A DNA stretch of 64,000 nt from Herbinix sp. (GTDB taxonomy: Bacteria > Bacillota > Clostridia > Lachnospirales > Lachnospiraceae), in the NCBI GenBank assembly GCA_029256105.1, contig JAQSYO010000023.1, positions 1 through 64,000 on the forward strand, written 5' to 3'. The notes under the pieces were generated by a model. The model had not been told where the DNA came from and did no database searches. It saw nothing but the letters and a program-made list of their open reading frames with translations. Shown piece after piece: positions 61,115 to 64,000 of this stretch; the stretch's first letter is position 1; each line of letters starts with the position of its first letter. A program made the translations under genes and the position numbers.

Positions 61115-62402
61115 ATTGATTTATCGTTATACTAGTAAAGCATTTTCTGATACAGAAAATGTAATGACAAATATTGGTGATAATATGCAGACATACGCAG
61201 TAGATAATTTTTATCGAAGAATGGGTATAAATGAAGCAGATATTATTGACATTAACGATACAGAGATGGAATTTTATGATGGAGAGTATGTTATTGTTCC
61301 TATGGCTGGATATTTTTCTCATTATAGAAGGTTTAATCAAATTCCTACTTCAACTAAAATTATTCCCTTTTTTATCAGTTTTGAGTTTTCAGTTGAAGAA
61401 TGCGATAAATTAATCGGATATTTTAAAAAGCATGACCCAATTGGTTGTAGAGATGAAGCAACGATGAAATTATTAAGAAGAAAAGGCATTGAAGCTTATC
61501 TGAGCGGTTGTTTAACTATTACCTTACCGAAACGAAAACTAGAACCTATCGTGACTAAGGTGTTCTTTGTTGATATACCAGAATCACTTGAGCAATATAT
61601 TCCAAAACCTTTAAAAGAAAATTGCGAGTATATCAAACATGAAATCCCGATCAAAGAATATCCAATGACGGAAGAAGATAGAATACGAATAGATAATTAT
61701 GCAAAATCTCTATTAGAAAGATATGAAAAGGAAGCTACCTTAGTTGTTACCTCAAGACTACATGCAGCCTCACCATGTGCTGCATTGGGAATTCCGGTTA
61801 TTATTGTTGGAGACAATATTGATGAAAGATTTGCATGGCTTGATAAATATCTTCCGATGTATACGAAAGAAGACTTTGCGAGTATTGATTGGAATCCCAA
61901 GCCTATAGAAATTGAAGAAGTAAAAGATAAGATATTCAATCTATTTGAACATAGTATAAAGAAAATTCTTAGAAATAAAAAAGAATTATATGAATTAAGT
62001 AGTTATTATGAAAATCGTATTCATTGCGAGTATAATTTAAAGTTAATGCGTCGATTGATTTATTTAGAACAATTATATAATAAGAATGACATTTTTCGTT
62101 ATGTTATTTGGGGAGCAGGAGTACATGGCAATAAGGCGTACCTTGTGATGAAAGAAAAATTTCCCCACGCTGAATTAATTGCAATAGCAGATAACTTTGC
62201 TGAGGGGGAATTATTTGGTATAAAAATTATTAAGCCAATAGAAGTTAAAAAGTTGGTTTTTGATTATGCATTAATAACAACTCATCCAGGAAGATTCGAA
62301 GCAGTTGAAATATTAGAAATGATGGGTAAGAAATATCAAAGTCAATATAACTATTTTATGTCAAAAGATATCCCTGAGGAGGAAATTAAAATTTATCATT
62401 AA
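61101..62402 (+). CDS. Polysaccharide pyruvyl transferase family protein with C-terminal nucleotide-binding-like domain
   Basis: NIGDNMQTYAVDNFYRRMG; VTSRLHAASPCAALGIPVIIVGDN; C-terminal YVIWGAGVHGNKAYLVMKEKFPHAELIAIADN. Confidence 0.82.
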   Translation: MKFGRLIYRYTSKAFSDTENVMTNIGDNMQTYAVDNFYRRMGINEADIIDINDTEMEFYDGEYVIVPMAGYFSHYRRFNQIPTSTKIIPFFISFEFSVEECDKLIGYFKKHDPIGCRDEATMKLLRRKGIEAYLSGCLTITLPKRKLEPIVTKVFFVDIPESLEQYIPKPLKENCEYIKHEIPIKEYPMTEEDRIRIDNYAKSLLERYEKEATLVVTSRLHAASPCAALGIPVIIVGDNIDERFAWLDKYLPMYTKEDFASIDWNPKPIEIEEVKDKIFNLFEHSIKKILRNKKELYELSSYYENRIHCEYNLKLMRRLIYLEQLYNKNDIFRYVIWGAGVHGNKAYLVMKEKFPHAELIAIADNFAEGELFGIKIIKPIEVKKLVFDYALITTHPGRFEAVEILEMMGKKYQSQYNYFMSKDIPEEEIKIYH

Positions 62403-62499
62403 ATGGATTCATATAAATAAGCTTTAATGAATATAATTATTTTTATAATTTTGAATAGATAAGTATTTTAATCACAAACACTGAAAATAGGAGTATAAG

Positions 62500-63843
62500 T
62501 TGAATAGAGAACAAATAATAAAAAATCAAATTTTAGATCTTGTAAATGAATATCATAAAGAAAAGTTTTATCCTGAGGAGAAGTATATAGAAGGCAATCG
62601 TGTGAATTATGCCGGTCGGGTATTTGATTCAGAGGAACTAATTAATCTCGTTGATTCCTCCTTAGAATTCTGGCTAACAGCGGGACATTATGCCGATGAA
62701 TTCGAGACAGGCTTATCAAAATTCCTAGGCATAAAGTACTGTTCCTTAGTTAATTCTGGTTCCTCCGCAAATCTTTTAGCATTTATGGCTTTGACTTCTT
62801 ATAAATTAGGAAACAGGAGAATCAAAAAAGGTGATGAAGTCATAACAGTTGCAGCTGCCTTTCCTACTACAATTGCACCAATCATCCAATACGGAGCAGT
62901 TCCTGTATTTGTGGATATAACGATCCCTCAGTATAATATGGATGTGACTAAATTAGAAGAGGCTTTGTCTGATAAGACGAGAGCAATCATGATAGCTCAT
63001 ACCCTAGGCAATCCCTTCGATTTACAATATATCAGAGATTTCTGCGATAAACACAACCTGTGGCTAATCGAAGACAATTGCGATGCCTTAGGGTCAAAGT
63101 ATTATTATAACGGAGAATGGAAGCAGACAGGTACCATAGGACATATTGGAACCTCAAGCTTTTATCCGCCTCATCATATTACGATGGGGGAAGGAGGTGC
63201 AGTTTATACCGATGATTTACTACTGAACCGAATTGTTAATTCTTTTCGTGATTGGGGACGAGATTGCTGGTGCGCGCCTGGGACAGATGGTAGTTGTAAT
63301 CATCGTTACACGCAGCAATTTGGTGAGCTCCCATTAGGATATGACCATAAATATGTGTATTCCCATTTTGGGTATAATTTAAAGGCTACTGATATGCAAG
63401 CTGCCATTGGGTGCGCTCAATTAAAAAAAATAGATAACTTTACAGAACTCAGGAAAAAACATTGGAGTATTCTAAGGGAATCTTTACTTGATATGGAGGA
63501 TTTAATTATTCTTCCGGAGGCTACTCCTAACTCGGACCCTAGTTGGTTTGGATTTTTAATGACTGTTTCTGAGAGAGCATTGTTTACAAGGGATGATCTG
63601 GCAGCATATTTAGAATATAATAATATTCAAACAAGAAATTTATTTGCTGGAAATATTATCAAACATCCCTGCTTTGATGAAATGAGAATGGATGGGACCG
63701 GATATCGTGTTGTCGGTACATTGGAGAATACAGATAAAATTATGAACAATACCTTATGGATCGGTGTGTATCCAGGAATGAATGATGATAAATTAAATTA
63801 TATGATTAAAACAATAAAGAAGTTTATTTTAGATAAGAAATAA
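62500..63843 (+). CDS. rfbH: RfbH-like PLP enzyme (CDP-4-keto-6-deoxyglucose-3-dehydrase / lipopolysaccharide biosynthesis protein RfbH)
   Basis: LVNSGSSANLLAFMALTSYKLG; SSFYPPHHITMGEGGAVYTDD with His at the usual PLP-Lys position; TTG start. Confidence 0.9.
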   Translation: MNREQIIKNQILDLVNEYHKEKFYPEEKYIEGNRVNYAGRVFDSEELINLVDSSLEFWLTAGHYADEFETGLSKFLGIKYCSLVNSGSSANLLAFMALTSYKLGNRRIKKGDEVITVAAAFPTTIAPIIQYGAVPVFVDITIPQYNMDVTKLEEALSDKTRAIMIAHTLGNPFDLQYIRDFCDKHNLWLIEDNCDALGSKYYYNGEWKQTGTIGHIGTSSFYPPHHITMGEGGAVYTDDLLLNRIVNSFRDWGRDCWCAPGTDGSCNHRYTQQFGELPLGYDHKYVYSHFGYNLKATDMQAAIGCAQLKKIDNFTELRKKHWSILRESLLDMEDLIILPEATPNSDPSWFGFLMTVSERALFTRDDLAAYLEYNNIQTRNLFAGNIIKHPCFDEMRMDGTGYRVVGTLENTDKIMNNTLWIGVYPGMNDDKLNYMIKTIKKFILDKK

Positions 63844-63869
63844 TCTAAATTTGAATAGGAGGTATTTGA

Positions 63870-64000
63870 GTGAAGGTTGTAATCTTAGCAGGTGGTATGG
63901 GAACTAGAATTAGTGAAGAATCACATTTAAAGCCAAAGCCAATGGTAGATATCGGCGAAAGGCCCATTTTATGGCATATCATGAAAATATATTCACATTT
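63870..64000 (+). CDS. rfbF: Glucose-1-phosphate cytidylyltransferase RfbF-like, N-terminus (truncated by window end)
   Basis: GTG start, [44 protein letters not shown]; directly downstream of rfbH. Confidence 0.85.
   Translation, partial: MKVVILAGGMGTRISEESHLKPKPMVDIGERPILWHIMKIYSH

Noticed and set aside
1-64000. tRNA/rRNA genes, transposases, prophage genes
   Set aside because: No convincing signatures seen by eye; a tRNAscan/IS search would be needed to exclude them formally.

Overview
AT-rich 64 kb window with Firmicutes/Lachnospiraceae-like gene content (taxon is an inference). The left part (1-20 kb) is mixed chromosomal genes: an oligopeptide ABC ATPase C-terminus, methyltransferase, LysR regulator with nitroreductase, two YitT proteins, MATE transporter, K+ channel, AraC regulator with a sugar isomerase and two Gfo/Idh/MocA oxidoreductases, a YmfI-like SDR, an MsmK/UgpC-type ATPase, a CdaR/PucR-type regulator and an S41 protease. 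At 20-32 kb there is a late flagellar operon: flgM, flgN, two flgK, flgL, fliW, csrA, flaG, fliD, fliS and flagellin. From 32 kb to the window end there is a large flagellin-glycosylation/surface-glycan island: Maf-type transferase, NeuA-HAD, NeuB-cupin, a phosphonate biosynthesis module, several glycosyltransferases, a legionaminic-acid-like module, a formyltransferase, radical SAM, pyruvyl transferase, RfbH and the RfbF start. Most notable: (1) a PEP mutase / phosphonopyruvate decarboxylase / Fe-ADH phosphonate module with cytidylyltransferases, a TagB/F-like transferase and a sulfatase-fold protein, embedded in the flagellin glycosylation island, suggesting a phosphonate-decorated flagellar or surface glycan; (2) a decayed legC aminotransferase between intact legB and downstream genes; (3) an MsmK-type ATPase gene that has lost exactly its Walker A region through a frameshifting deletion; (4) a flagellin leader with GGA-bearing hairpins next to fliW-csrA; (5) three distinct non-coding tandem repeat arrays, two with pairing-preserving differences between units. 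All calls come from reading the sequence and ORF track; no database search was run.
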